A stretch of 64,000 nt of DNA, taken from NCBI GenBank assembly GCA_947034885.2, contig OX344751.2:9362001-9426000 (forward strand), written 5' to 3'. This DNA comes from Thuidium tamariscinum (Eukaryota; Streptophyta; Bryopsida; Hypnales; Thuidiaceae). Positions 21,473-34,422 of the stretch are shown here, in pieces (the first letter of the stretch is position 1; each line of letters starts with the position of its first letter). The notes below the pieces were generated by a model. That model was not told the origin of the DNA. It ran no database searches and was given only the letters and a program-made list of their open reading frames with translations. Both the position numbers and the translations under genes were made by a program.

Positions 21473-22563
21473 GGGTGATTGCATGAAACACTTGTACTGC
21501 TGTGTTGCATCATGTTTTGTGGTGACTAGTTTTTTAGCCATAACTTTTGTTTTTTAGCTCCAAATGATTCAAATTTTCTAAAATGGATACTCATAACTAT
21601 TATACATCATTCAAAATTTTTGAGGATTTAAAAAAAATATTTTACTATTTTTAAATAGCCCCCAATTTTTTGTCACATATTCCAATTTAGGGGTTTTTAG
21701 TACTATTTAGAACCCAAAAAAATGAATTTTGAGCTGAAATTTTGAGAGGATGTTTTCTTAGTAGAATTATAGCTTATCTCAAAAGGAATTTCAAAAATAG
21801 TCATTTTCATGTGGTGTAGAAGTCTACAAAGAGACTTTTTTTCTGCTTGCTTTTTGAAACGTGTAAAACATTCTTTTGGTGATTTTCTTGGTCAAGCCTT
21901 ATCACCAAAAAGTCTTCTCAAATGGACAATTTTTTTTTTAATTTTAAAAAATGTTTTTTATTTTTTATTAATTAAAACATTGAAGTATGTATTTTCTTCA
22001 CCGGAATTCTATGTGTTCTATGTCCAAAATTCTAGTGAAGAAAAATACAACTTCAACATTTTAATTTGTAAAAAATAGAAAAAACAAATTTAATGAAATC
22101 TAAAAATTGGCCATTTGAGAGGACTTTTTGGTGATAAGGCTTGACCAAGAAAATCACCAAAAAAATGTTTTATATGTTTCAAAAAACAAGTAGAAAGAAG
22201 GTTTCTTTGTGGACTTCTACACATCAAAAAAATGAATATTTTTAAAATTCCTTTGGAGATAAGCTATAAGTCTACTAATAGAATATCCACTCAAATATTC
22301 AGCTCAAAATTCGGTTTTTTGGGTTCTAAATAGTACTAAAAACCCCACAATGTCAAAGTGTGACAAATTAACAAAATTGAATTTTAAATATCAAATGATT
22401 TTTTTTAATTTGTAAAAAATAAGGATAATAATGTGAGTCAAGATATCTAGGAAGAATTTTTTTATTTTGGACACTTAGTTTTTTATTCAAAAGTTAGAGC
22501 CATCTTAAAGTGGTCAACCCAAAAAAATGCAACAAATAGTACAGGTGTTTCGTGCATTCACCC
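21473..22563. mobile_element. Foldback member of the GGGTGATTGCAAG family, 1.09 kb
   Basis: The ends GGGTGATTGCATGAAACAC and ...GTGTTTCGTGCATTCACCC are flanked by the 4-bp duplication TTTG (21469-21472 and 22564-22567). The two halves are long inverted copies of each other. For example 'aagccttatcaccaaaaagt' near 21895 pairs with 'actttttggtgataaggctt' near 22123, and the 'gtgtagaagtctacaaa' block near 21814 pairs with one near 22210. The element could form a very long hairpin. Confidence 0.85.
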
Positions 22564-22567
22564 TTTG

Positions 22568-24355
22568 AAATATTTGTCCATTACTACATCTGTGTCTAAC
22601 TTAGTTTTCAATGTTAGAGTTTCAAGATGCAGCTGGGCAACTTTGAACATGTAAAATGACTAAACTCATAGCACTTTCATGTCACTTTTTGATGCACAGA
22701 AATTTGCAAACACAATTCTCGTAATCAGGTATTTGTGTGTGGCAATATCGTGCAAGACAAGGAGGGTTGGATTTCAGATTGGGAACCCATATTTGTTGCT
22801 GTCAGTTTGCTTTGGCGGTTTCAATAGTCGCAATGATCATTGTGACTATTGAAGGTTTCTTTTGGTTATGGACTAGGTAACCTTCGAGCGGCGGGGAGGT
22901 GGCGAGAAGGTTACATGATGTAACCTGCTCTGTCTGCAGATGAAAAGTCTCGTAATTGTTGCCTTCATGGATGAATATTGTGTGATTATGATCAAATTAT
23001 CCTGCTTGTGGATGAAACATGTTCGAGGAGACTGACAAACACAAATAGAGCTAGTTATGGCGTGCCAACTCTTCTCTCCATACATGTTCAACAAATTTTA
23101 ATCACAAACTTATGAATCACTTACACATGTGCAATTAGGAGAGATATCTTATTATTAGAATAAGGGATTTAGTATGTTTTTTCTCAAAGCAAGGCTCTAC
23201 TTTCATGTTACTTTATTCAAGTTGGGGCAAAGCTATCTCCATGACCACTTCAATGTTTAGAGGGTCTTCGTCCAACATCATGTTAAAGTGATAAGCATGT
23301 TGTATCATGTCTTCATCTATGTTGTTGTATTGAAGTTGGGTTAGGAATGTTGTCAATTCTTAGCAGCTCCTGTCGATACTTCACAACTTGCAGTAGCTTG
23401 AGTTGCAGATAAGGTACTTTGAGAAACTTAATTTAAAGGTACAAAAATGAAAAAAATTCAATAATAGGATCCATGTTTATATGCTCACTTGGATGGTTTT
23501 TAAGTGTTGTCATTCTATGCTTATCAAAGGCTATGTAAATTGCTTATTATTAAGAAATATAAACTCACCAATTGTTTTTGGTTCCTAATTTTCTTTGAAA
23601 CAGGAGTCAAGCTGGAATCTATCTTTGTGAATTATTTTGCTAAAAAGAGCTAGAAAGCTCCTTGCAAGAAATCAAAACATCTGCTAAATCTTTGAAGCAT
23701 TTGATTACTTTTGCTACAAGACGACCTTCTCAATGGAAGCAACTAAAAATTGATTGGATCAAGTACATATCAGTCCAAATTTTGTGGACACTGTACGCAA
23801 TAAATATTTACTTTCATAATATAATTCAATTTCTCCATTACAAATTTGAAATTTCTACAATAAAGGCATGATGTGAGATTTCATAAATGGATAGATGCCA
23901 AATTTTGTGGACATAAGGCTTTGCAAGTGAAAATGTTTGATGGCATTGTTTGGATTGGAACATATTTTAATAATTTTGCCTTTTTTAGGATTTTGAAAAG
24001 ATACGATTAGTGAAAGTGATAAGGTTCTTAATAAGTAATTATAATATGAAACATTACATATACAAAGACTTATTACATAGGGTCTTGCTTAGTTGTAGGG
24101 CATTTTATTCGCAAACCTCCCTCATTGTGAGATGCAAAGAATCCCATGTGGGCAAGTCTTTACAATGCTTAAGACACTTGCACTAGGATCTTATACATGC
24201 ATCGTTTCCTACTTGACATATTAGTCTCCACCTTCCACCTTTTGGGCAAGTTATGGCTTACATGTTGAAGACCTTTGTGGAGGTGTCTTTCCTATACAAA
24301 AGCATATTTAGTAAAGCAAATATTGTTCACATCTTAGATTATCAATGATTCTTTA
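22568..24355. other. AT-rich intergenic DNA, no gene recognised
   Basis: Only short open frames without motifs. No repeat end was identified. Confidence 0.5.
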
Positions 24356-25077
24356 GGGTGTTTGCAAGAAGCACTTGTACTATTTTGCATCACACTTTGC
24401 ATATTGATATGTTTTTTGGCCATAAATTTTGTATTTTAGTTCTAAATGACTCAAGATTTACAAAAAAGGTACTCATGACTATCATACGCCTTCCATAATT
24501 TTTCCAAAATTTACAAAAACAGTTTACTATCCAAAAATGGATCGCAGTTGAATGTCACAATTGACAATTTGGAGGGTTTTAGTACTATTTAGTACCCCAA
24601 AAAACAAATTTTGAGGTGAAATTTGGATGAGATGGTCTTCTAGTAGACCTGTATCTAATGGAAAAAGGAATCTATAAAGAAATTGATTTTGTGTGGTGTA
24701 AAAGTTTACAAAATGAACTTCTTTTTGTTTGTATTTAGAAAGATATAAAATATTATTTTGGTGTTTTTTTTGGTGAATGGCCATCTCCATCAATTGCTAC
24801 AAGTATCTACTTTTTAATTTTTATATTGATTGATTTATACTATATTTAACTAATTTAAACATCAACTTAGTTTCTATTTTCTTGAGGTTTGACATTTTTC
24901 AAGTTTTCCTACTTAGAGAATTTTTTTGTGTATTTCCTTTGGTGGTTAATTTTGTCTTAAAAGTGTATGCGTCAGTCAAATTTTTTGAATTTAAAAAAAA
25001 TAAAATTCTACTTTTAAAGTATTCTAAAAGAACTTTGAAAACGCAATCAAATCGATAGGTGTTTCTTGCAATCATGC
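24356..25077. mobile_element. 722-bp TIR element, copy 3
   Basis: It starts GGGTGTTTGCAAGAAGCACT and ends ...GTGTTTCTTGCAATCATGC. The duplication is TTTA (24352-24355 and 25078-25081). Its length is identical to copy 1. It lies just upstream of the ankyrin-PGG reading frame. Confidence 0.82.
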
Positions 25078-25157
25078 TTTATAAGATTAAATGTATAACT
25101 TAGGATTGTATATAGTGTTTAAGATTATTAGGAATATTAATCAAGAAACTTTTTTAT

Positions 25158-27795
25158 TTGAAAGTTGTAAGGTTTTTGACGACTTCTATTGTCAATGATG
25201 ATTATATAGAAGAGATAGAGGATATCAAATCTACAACAAGTGGTGAGACTTCTACTCCGATGTCAATCAATGACCTAGTAATTCAACAAATCCGGAGTAA
25301 ATTGCAAATATCCGAGTGGAGCGTGCATATGGCAAATATACTCCCCAAATGCTTGGCATCATCACAAGTGAAAGCAAAGATGGATGTTCTAAGATCAAAG
25401 ACTAATCGAATCAAGCTTCAAGAAAAAATGTCATGTTTGGAGGGTGAAGATGAGTTTGAAATAGCCTTACAAATCTTTCAAGCAATAGAAAAAGGTAAAC
25501 TAGAAGTGTTTAAGAAATTGATGAACGAAAAGGTGAAGGATTGGAATTTTCAATTAGAAGAGTATGGAAATATGACCCCCCTTCTTTGGGTAGTATTACA
25601 TGGGCAAAGGATGATTGTGGGAGCCATCCGTGAACATGCCTTGTCCAATGGATCTACGAGAGCAATGTTTTGGATTTTTGATAAGTTTCGATTTAGAATC
25701 GTGAATGTGGCTGCTTTTACATATTTGATAGTGCCAAATACAAAGTCAAGCTATGACAATGTAAAAAAAATGCTCGAAGATCTTAATGATTGGGAACATC
25801 AATCTGGAGTTGATCTCGGATACATGGCCTTACAATTGGAGAAGAACTATACTCCTTGCAAAATTTATTATGGTATTGAAGATACACCTACTTCCTACTA
25901 TGTAGATGACCTTGGCCACCTCGGCTTTTATATGAGCCCCCTCCATCTGGCAATATGGTTTGCTCCCTATCAAGCTGCCATTCAAATAATTGCTACACGT
26001 CATAGAGATCTCAAGAGACCAACTGGTAATGGACAAACCGTATTTCACCTTTGTGCATGGAAAGGTCGACATGACATTTTAGAGTGGGGTGATTGCAAGA
26101 AACACCTGTCCTATTTTGTGTCACACGTCGCATTCTGATTTGTTTTTTGGCCATAACTTTTTTGTTTTAGCTCTGATTGACTCAAGATTTGGATGGAAGG
26201 TGCTCATAACTATCACAAACCTTCCATAATTTTTTCATAATTTTAAAAAATATTTTACTATCCATAAATAGACCCCGATTGGATGTCACACTTGGCAGTT
26301 TAGGGGTTTTCTATACCTGAGCTATACCTTTTTTTAATGATTTTGACACGAAATTTGGATGAGATGGTCTTCTAATATACTTCTAGCTTTCTAGGGAAGG
26401 ATTTTTAAAAAAATTTAATTTTGTGAGGTGTGGAGGTCTACAAAGTGAGCTCCCTTCTGCTTGTATTTTGAAACATATAAAATATTATTTTGGTGATTTT
26501 TTTGGTGAATGACCATCTCTATAAAGTTGTCGCAAATGGCCACTTTTTAATTTTTGAAAATATCTATTTTTACTATTTTTCCCTAATTAAAACATGAAGG
26601 TATGTATTTTCTGGAGGTTTGGCACTTTTCAAGTTCTCCTACTTAGAGAATTTTTCTATCCATTTCCTTCGGTCAAAACCTTCATCTTAGAGGTATATAC
26701 ACTATTTATATTTTTCAAATTTTTTTAAAATTAATTTTCTAATTTTAAAGTACTCCCGAAAAAATCAGCGAAACGCAACAAATAGGACAGGTGTTTCTTG
26801 CAATCACCCAGTGGTTAATACATTTCATAAAACGTGATAGCCCTGATATTCCCTCGGATGCAGGGAATATTTGTGATAATGATAGACAATCTGCACTTCA
26901 CCTTGCTATACTGTCCCAAGACAAAAAGACTGTTGAGGTCCTTCTTCGAACAGAGGCCATCAAGGTGACAATTAGGAATTGGAAGGGGTATACACCAATG
27001 GAAATTGCAATTGTCCTTCATTCTACGAGCCCATCAACAATCACTATAAAGGATTTGAAGCGCTTTGGTGTCACAAGCTTCAACATTGAAAGCTTGGGCT
27101 TGACCTATGATGTTGGAAACGTCAATGTTCAAAATTTCACAATGTATAGGATACATTCAATTGAATGTAAAAAGGACATGAAAGCACTAAATGAAATTAT
27201 CTCATTGTTTGATGGTTTGGATCCTGAAGCTTTGCAAAGGGATAGACAAGTATATGTAGATGCAGCAAACGCCATCCTTATTGGTGCGGCACTTATTGCA
27301 AGTGCTTCATTTGGTGCTTGGCTTCAACCTCCTTTGGGTTACATGGAATACTATTCCAATGAATTTTTGGTCAAGCAACCAGCTGCTCCACCACAAACCT
27401 ATGAATCATTTGTTGCTATTAAGCAATACTGGATAATCCAATTGTTTTGGATATTCAACAGCTTATCATTCTTTTTTTCCATTGCAACTGTGATTGCAGG
27501 AGCTGATGCAGCATTGCCTGAAAAGCATTTGAAATTGATAGAAGCTGTGACAAGTGTTCGCCATGGAGTAATTTGGGCCTCTTATTTGTTGTTTCTATCA
27601 GTGCTTTGTGTCATTGGAACCTTTACTACCATTGGTTTTGCAATATTGCCACCAATTCCCAAATATAGGGTGAACATGTATTGTACTATGGCTATTGGAC
27701 TTGCAACTTGTGGGGTTGTGTTGATAAGATTCTTACAAAAACTTGAGAGTCTATCATTGTTGAGGTCTTGGTATACTAAGAATTATAATCCTTGA
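25158..27795 (+). CDS. Ankyrin-repeat protein with C-terminal PGG-type membrane domain, interrupted by a 723-bp element
   Basis: The coding parts are 25158-26086 and 26814-27795; the frame is continuous if the element and one AGTG copy are removed (637 codons from 25158). The first ATG in frame is 25260; an upstream exon may be missing. The N-terminal half is unrecognised. Ankyrin-like blocks read MSPLHLAIWFAPYQAAIQII, GNGQTVFHLCAWKGRHDILE and DRQSALHLAILSQDKKTVEV. The C-terminus has the PGG-domain layout: ANAILIGAALIASASFGAWL with PPLGY in place of PPGGY, then three more hydrophobic segments (about 27430-27510, 27565-27650 and 27680-27735). Plant relatives (ACD6/ITN1 group) are plasma-membrane proteins linked to stress and defence signalling. 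Whether this copy still works depends on splicing of the insertion. Confidence 0.8.
26087..26809. mobile_element. 723-bp TIR element inside a coding exon, copy 4
   Basis: The ends are GGGTGATTGCAAGAAACACC and ...GTGTTTCTTGCAATCACCC, and the duplication is AGTG (26083-26086 and 26810-26813). It is similar in reverse orientation to 16916-17637. It splits the codon stretch DILEW|LIHF of the ankyrin-PGG gene. A GT at 26089 (TGGG|GTGATT) and an AG ending the 'aacaaatag' near 26785 would splice in frame, leaving a few extra residues. Confidence 0.88.
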
Positions 27796-30700
27796 TCTTA
27801 GTTTTGGTATAGTAACTTAATGCTTGGACAACAATGTGGACCTTTTGTGTCTGATGAATGACAAAGAATCCTCCTTTGTAGGATAGAAGTGCAACTATTC
27901 ATCTTTGGAATTATGGGTAGAAAGGAAAGATTTTACAGAGGACTTTAACTTCCAATGAGTATATTTGGCTAATTCAAAATAGATATGTCACTTAATATCA
28001 AAATGCATCATTTTCATGACCACTAGTCATCCAAGGGCTAATTAGGACAAGTATTTTCATACAAATGCATCAGTTGACATATGAATGTATCATTTTAAAC
28101 AAGTTTGTGCATACAACAAATGGCAATGTACTTTGATGGCATTGACTTGGTAGAATTCTAATAGAGAAAACTAAGACACTTGTACATTGAGGTATTGAGT
28201 AGTACTAATGTATTATTTATGGAGCAATTGACAAGATTTTACTAGTTGCATTCTATATATCTAGTCATCAAACATGTGGATTTGTTTATTTTATTTAGTC
28301 AAAATATATTTATTTCATTTGTCATGATGCAAGAGCCTTTGCATGCCAAAGTTTGAAGACATTGAAAATTGGAGTTTCTTGTTGAGACACTTTAATTATT
28401 TTTGAATTACTAGTTTAACCCCAAAAGGGCCAAGGTTTTTTTTTGGCAACATAGTGATTTTGGGCAGCTCACTATGAATGGAGTTTGTTTGTTTTTCTTT
28501 GAAATTTTCACACAACATACATCCAAGGAGTAGCTTTGAAAACCATACCAACCCATAATCTAAAACTCCTCATAACTTTCACTTTATTAATCCAAATGGA
28601 ATGGTTCAAAGCTTCCCATATGCATATAATTCTAAAGAATCAATTTCAAGTTTTTATTTTTTCAAAAAGTCAATTTTAAAGAAGTTTTCTGAGCTGCCTA
28701 AAGATAAAAGAAAATCATATATCATACAATAACTTTGGGTAGATGCACGGTTGAGTGGCTCAATTTCTTGTCACACTTTTGAAAATTGCAAACAATTCAT
28801 CTTCAAATTGATTTATAGGGCACTTAAATTAATTTTTTTCTGTGAAACAACTTCATTTAGATAAATTAACTTGATGTCTAATAGTCCTATGTTTTTTTAA
28901 TTTTTTTTGTATATAGTAAGTGAGTGCTAGGTACTTTTGAATAAAAGTAGGTGTGACAAATCTGATGTCAACAAAATTGTAAAGGACTTTTTAAACTCCC
29001 TTGCATTAACCACATGAATAAAAGGCACTATGTTTCTAATAGAGTTTGAACTAATGTTTCTACAAATCAATGGCTTGTAACATAGATATTCTTAAGGGAC
29101 TTTTTAATGACTTTTCAAACACTGAATTTTAGAAAGTCCTTTTCTTGTAGCTTATATTTTTTTTTTCAAATTCTTTTTGTTGTAAAGTATGCTAATTTTC
29201 AAAGTCTAGAAGTGCTCAAAAGCTAGGTTCTTTTAGAATTTGTTTAGAATTTGTTTCTTATAGAATTCACTTCCAAGCATTTTACTCTCAAAGATTTTAC
29301 TCACAAAAAAAGACTTTTGAGACTTGGACTTTTGCCAAAAATGAGCCACCTAAACATGCATTCACCCCTTTTTAACCATGTAGTCAAATGTTATGAAAAT
29401 TGTTGGGCCTTGAAGCTATTGTTTGGATGCATGTTGTGTGAAAATTCCAAAGAAAAAAATAAAAACTCCATTTGTAGTGAGTTGCCCAAAATTGTTATGC
29501 CAAGAAATGCAGCTTGGGTTAAATTTGAAAAGTTTAATCACATCTACTTTTGAGATAGTCTTGAATGAGTAATAAAGAAATTCAAATTTTAGATCTTTTA
29601 CTTTGTAAGTTCTATTTATAAGTCTATATGAATGATTTTTGTTTTTTTTAAATTTTTGTTCTATTTTCACCCTTCTTTTATAAATTATAAAATTTTCGTG
29701 TATTTTTTTCAAAATTTGAAATAATACAAAAATTGTATATAGTATCATTGTCACCAATCATTATGTGTTGTAAATGTAAATGTCAAATATTTTGTCAAGT
29801 TTTGTAATAGATTTAGTTTGATTGATTTTTATCACTATTTTAAATATTTCCAATAATATATGAATATAATTTAAAGTTATTTACGAATACTATCACTTTT
29901 CAAGTTATCAACATGAAACCATGATATATAAATATATGTTGGCACTAAGTTTTGATTCCAACTTTTGAAAGTAAAGAAAATTTGTATTCTGTGAAAAATA
30001 CAATATTAATTGTAGCTTTAGATCTTATAAAGGGTATATAATGGATGGTAATCCAATCTATCTTTCAAAATAGTTGATTTCTTATATGTCTCTGAATAAA
30101 AAAAGATGTATTGTATCTTTGCTGTTACATGATTTCTAAGATTTCCAAATATTGAACTTCCTTAGTTCATGGCATTTAAGTGTTTTGTTATATAGAAATA
30201 TAAATAATACCTCAATGAACAACTTTCTAACCTTTGATAAATGTCACCTCTACTTAAAAAACTTGCAAAAAAAATTCAACTTCAAATTCTTTTATCACCT
30301 ATAAGACTAAAAATCTTCAATTGAAAGTTATAAATTTCAATGTCTTTGAACTTCAAAATTCTTAAAAATCATAGAAGGCAAAATTTGGTTTGAAAATTTT
30401 AATAATGTTTTCGCATTTGATTTAAAAAATAATACACCTAAAATATAAACTTCAATTTTACCTTGAATTAAATAATGCACCTTGTATAGTCCTTTGTTCC
30501 CTTGATAATTAGAGAGTAAAACTTCAAGAAATATGACTTCAAGTTATCAATGTTTTGAAGATGGCTTATACTAAAATCCAAAAATTCCAAATTCTTTTGA
30601 CTACATTAGAGCAATAAAGCAAGAAGAGGAGAAAAAATTAAAAAAGATTAAAAAGAAACTAAACAAGAGTAACTTTTGGCATACAAGCCTTTTTCCACCA

Positions 30701-33360
30701 TAACACCCTTGAGAGACATCAAATTCCTTCAATCACTTCATCTTGTTAATAAACATTAAAAAAAATTTATAAAAGAATTGCATACCATATCTAGTAGTTA
30801 GTTTCAACATTCTATTCGAAAAAAACTAGCTATAATTGGCAAAGGTGATTGAAGTGATGCTAAGAGATGTATGGAAAGATTCATTATTCTCTTACTCATC
30901 TTTTTTTTAATTTTGAAAAAATACTATTCCCAAAATTTGGCAGCTATTTTGAAAATAATATTTTTAAAACTAAAATCTCCACATGTACTATTATAATAGT
31001 GAAAAAATTCTACATGATACAAATGTTTTGGAGAAGTTACAATTAATTTATAAAGAAGTTTTAAAAGTGATCTAAGTACTGTCTTCAATTTGAACATTTA
31101 AAGATTTTGAAAATAAGGTAAAAACACCCAATTGCAACACCTTTAGTTTTAAAACATCCAAAAAAAGGCCTTGAATAAAGACTTCCAGCCATGTCTCAAT
31201 ACCATATCAACTTCTCCAAAGCAACCAATGAGAGATGAGATATTTTTTGATTCAAGAGTGTTTATTCAAGATGAGTTAGTATTACGTGCAAGCTCTTTAT
31301 GTTCTTAATTTTAAGAATTTGTAAAATATTATAGAGCATCAATAAATTTCAAAAATTAAACTACTTGGATAAGTTGTAATTTTTCTTAGGTTTGCTAGTA
31401 ATATCATCAAAAAATTTTGGTCATTCAACCTTCAAGGTAGCGGCACTAGAAGAAGTGTTACTTTAGAGTATTTTTACCTTATTGGAGAAGAAAAGGCAAT
31501 TCAAATTGGTAAAGAGACAAGGGTGGATCATACAATTCACAAGCAAATTCAATCTTTTTGCATTGGTGGCTTAGCTAGCACTACAAATCAATAAGTAATG
31601 TATCACCACTTCACCCATTTCTAGCAAATATTCACCAAGCATGCATTGCTAGTAATCAAGTTAAAGTAAAATATATCAATTTAGCATTCATTGAGCTAGA
31701 CACAACTTTAGTATGCCATAATCACTTCCTAATGCATATTTGAAGAATTGGTAGAACACAAGGAAATTTAATATTAAATTTGTTGAAGTGACTAGATTTC
31801 AATGCCAAAAATTTTAACATGTGCACTTAATGGCCCAAAATTTGTATTAGTTGAATGTAGGGAAGTTTAATGTCAAATTTAATGATGATTTGAGTGCAAA
31901 AAATTCTAATGTATATGTACTAATCTAAGAATTTAAATCAAACCACAGTTACCACACTGGTAAGTTCTGTTTCATTATTACAATGATCAATTCTTCAAAC
32001 TCTCTTCTAGGATATCTAACCAAGAAAGATCTACAAGGAATAATAACAACGTGAGAACACTCCATTTTCTGCATTATGGTGTTCACCAATTTTTTGCAAA
32101 AACTAAAGGCAATTTGATTCAATGTACAAATTAAATGCTATGGGCCAAATCTGATATTGCGGAAACAATGTATGTGCTAATAAAAAACAAAAAAATTGAA
32201 AAACAACAACATTTAGCTCCCATTCACAAGGCTCAATTGGACCTACAACTCTACATGCTACACCTGTAGAGATTACAATTTGCAATTTTATATTTCATAG
32301 GTTGATGCATTTGAACATACAAGTTGTATCAAATTCCACAAGTTGTCTTAAGAATCTAAGAAATATTACCATTTCACCATTTGCAATACTCAATGTCAAA
32401 TTTCATCAATATCGTCATCAATATTTGGTCATATTTGGCCATAGATTTCCTTCATCGATTTGTTGTGATGTTTTGCAACCTGCAAGCTAACAATTGAAAA
32501 TTCTACAAAAAAATGAAAACCGATTGGAAAATTTGAAACCTATCCGTGAAATTGAGTTTTAGGATTTTCACCAAGTTTTCTTGAATCTATTTTAGCCAAC
32601 TTCATCACATACATTGTAGCTAGGGCTATTTTGAATAATTCTACCAAAGAGAGGTACTATTTGGATTTTGGTGGTTTTTAATCTATTTACAAGTGGGATT
32701 TCAATTTAACTAAATAAAAACACCCCAAATATGACCAAATATTATATTGGCATGTAGTATATCTATTTTGGTTTCACACTCTTTCAAGGAGATTTTTACA
32801 CTATATTTTAGACTATATTTTGCAAAAAAAAAAACTCAACTCTAGTGAGCTTTAAGTAACAAATTGGAAGCTTACAACTGATTACAACTCCATTGGCCAT
32901 GTTGAGTATTAATAGTAGGCTAGGCCATCTGGGTACTAACAACAAGGCAACAATAGACTAAGTCGTAGTAAGTAGTAACACGCATTTTGGACACCCCACC
33001 TCCCACCCCACCCTCAAGAAAAAACAACGGTGCGAGCCAAAAACTAGTGTAGGTGTGGGTTAGCCAAAACTTAGTGTAGGATTGGAAAATTTAGTCAAAA
33101 CTTCTTGTAGAAAGCAGATAGTAATTTTGGAAATGTAGTAATAGAACTATTAGAGGTGAGAGAAGTGATAGCATCGCATACGACCATACATAGTGGAAGT
33201 TACACAAAGGAGACTAAGGTTGGAAATCAAGTAGCTACAACAACCTGTGAAGTTCCAACAATGGTATGGGAAGAAGTTGGCAAGGGAGCTTCAACCAATG
33301 GCATTAAGGAGATAGGCCCATAGGACCTCACACTTCCTTCTATTGCCTTTTGGCAATTTT
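27796..33360. other. AT-rich intergenic DNA with dispersed repeats, no gene recognised
   Basis: The stretch 27832-28060 matches 58383-58600 in the same orientation ('gagtatatttggctaattca' against 'gagtatatttggcttattca'). The stretch about 28540-28740 resembles 59850-60060 and 60930-61150 (all with 'ctcataactttcactttatt'-like text and 'ccaaatggaatggttcaaa'). About 31755-31915 holds two related copies of a 'ttaatgtcaaatttaatg' unit. Short frames here show no protein motif. Confidence 0.5.
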
Positions 33361-33393
33361 TTGAACTAGTGACCCAAAATAAAGTAGGATTAG

Positions 33394-33860
33394 TAAGTCA
33401 AATTCAAATAAAAAAATAAACTCTGATAGGTTTATCTAGTTAAAATAGAATTAATAAGTCAAATTCAATTAACAAAGTGAATTAGGATAGATTTATCAAG
33501 TTATAATAGAATTTGTAAGTCAAATTCAATTAGCAAAATGAATTAGAATAGGCTTATCAAGTTATAATAGAATTAATAAGTCAAATTCAATTAGCAAAGT
33601 GAATTAGAATAGGTATATTAAATTAAAATAGGATTGAAAAAAAAATTTGATCAATCAATTAAATTAGAATAGATTTATCAAATAAAATAAGATTAACATG
33701 TCAAATTTGATTAGCAAACTAAATTAGATTAGATTTATTATATTAAAATAGTGTTAGAAAGTCAAATTTGATTAGCAAAGCAAATTAGGTTAGGTTTATC
33801 AAACCAAATTAAAAAAAATAAGTCAAAGTGAATTAGCTAAGCCAAGTTAGAGAGAGGTTT
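33394..33860 (+). repeat. Minisatellite, about 61-bp unit, about 8 copies
   Basis: The phrase TAAGTCAAATTCAA recurs at 33394, 33455, 33516 and 33577, then in degenerate form near 33637, 33697, 33758 and 33818. The spacing is 60-61 bp. The array degenerates toward the right and ends about 130 bp before the Harbinger element. Confidence 0.85.
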
Positions 33861-34422
33861 ATTCAACTAGCAAGTTAAATTGGATCAAGCTAGGGTAGAC
33901 AAATCAACCTAGCATTAGCAAACCACAACTTAGCCCAAGGTAGAAAATCTAGCAAAGTCAAAGAGAATTAGTATGATCACTAGGCAAGCAAGTTAGGGCT
34001 GCTTCACACTATGGCCAAAGATCGAGAGTCTGTCGATTTCCACCAATCAGATTTCAAAAAACCATGGTTTCGGCTTCTTGACCCTTCACACTAGGCGGCA
34101 CAGTCTAAAGTCCGTCGCTCTGAAAACTGCCTTTATAGCAACCAAATGCTGACATGGCGATGGACTCTCGACTAGAGTTTGAGTCGCCATTTTTGGCCGA
34201 CCCAAACTCTAGTTGAGAGTCCGTCGAATTACGAAAACAAAAAAATCAAAAAAATTAAAAACTAACAAGAACATGACCGTTAGATTTAGATGATTGTTTA
34301 TTGCAAGGCAGAAGTGCAAGAAGTGCCTTCTTCTCTCATGCACACATCTTTGTAGGAAACGTTCTTTTTTTTGCATCTCTTTGTTGTGGTTAGGTCTCTC
34401 AATTTTTTTGCAAGTAGAAAAG

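Noticed and set aside
26140..26810. Separate gene starting with the frame at 26791
   Set aside because: Its first codons are the inverted end of the 723-bp element; the real coding text begins at the element's right border and continues the upstream ankyrin frame.
29251..29553. 100-codon + strand frame in AT-rich DNA
   Set aside because: It overlaps a dispersed repeat also present near 60 kb and has no protein motif.
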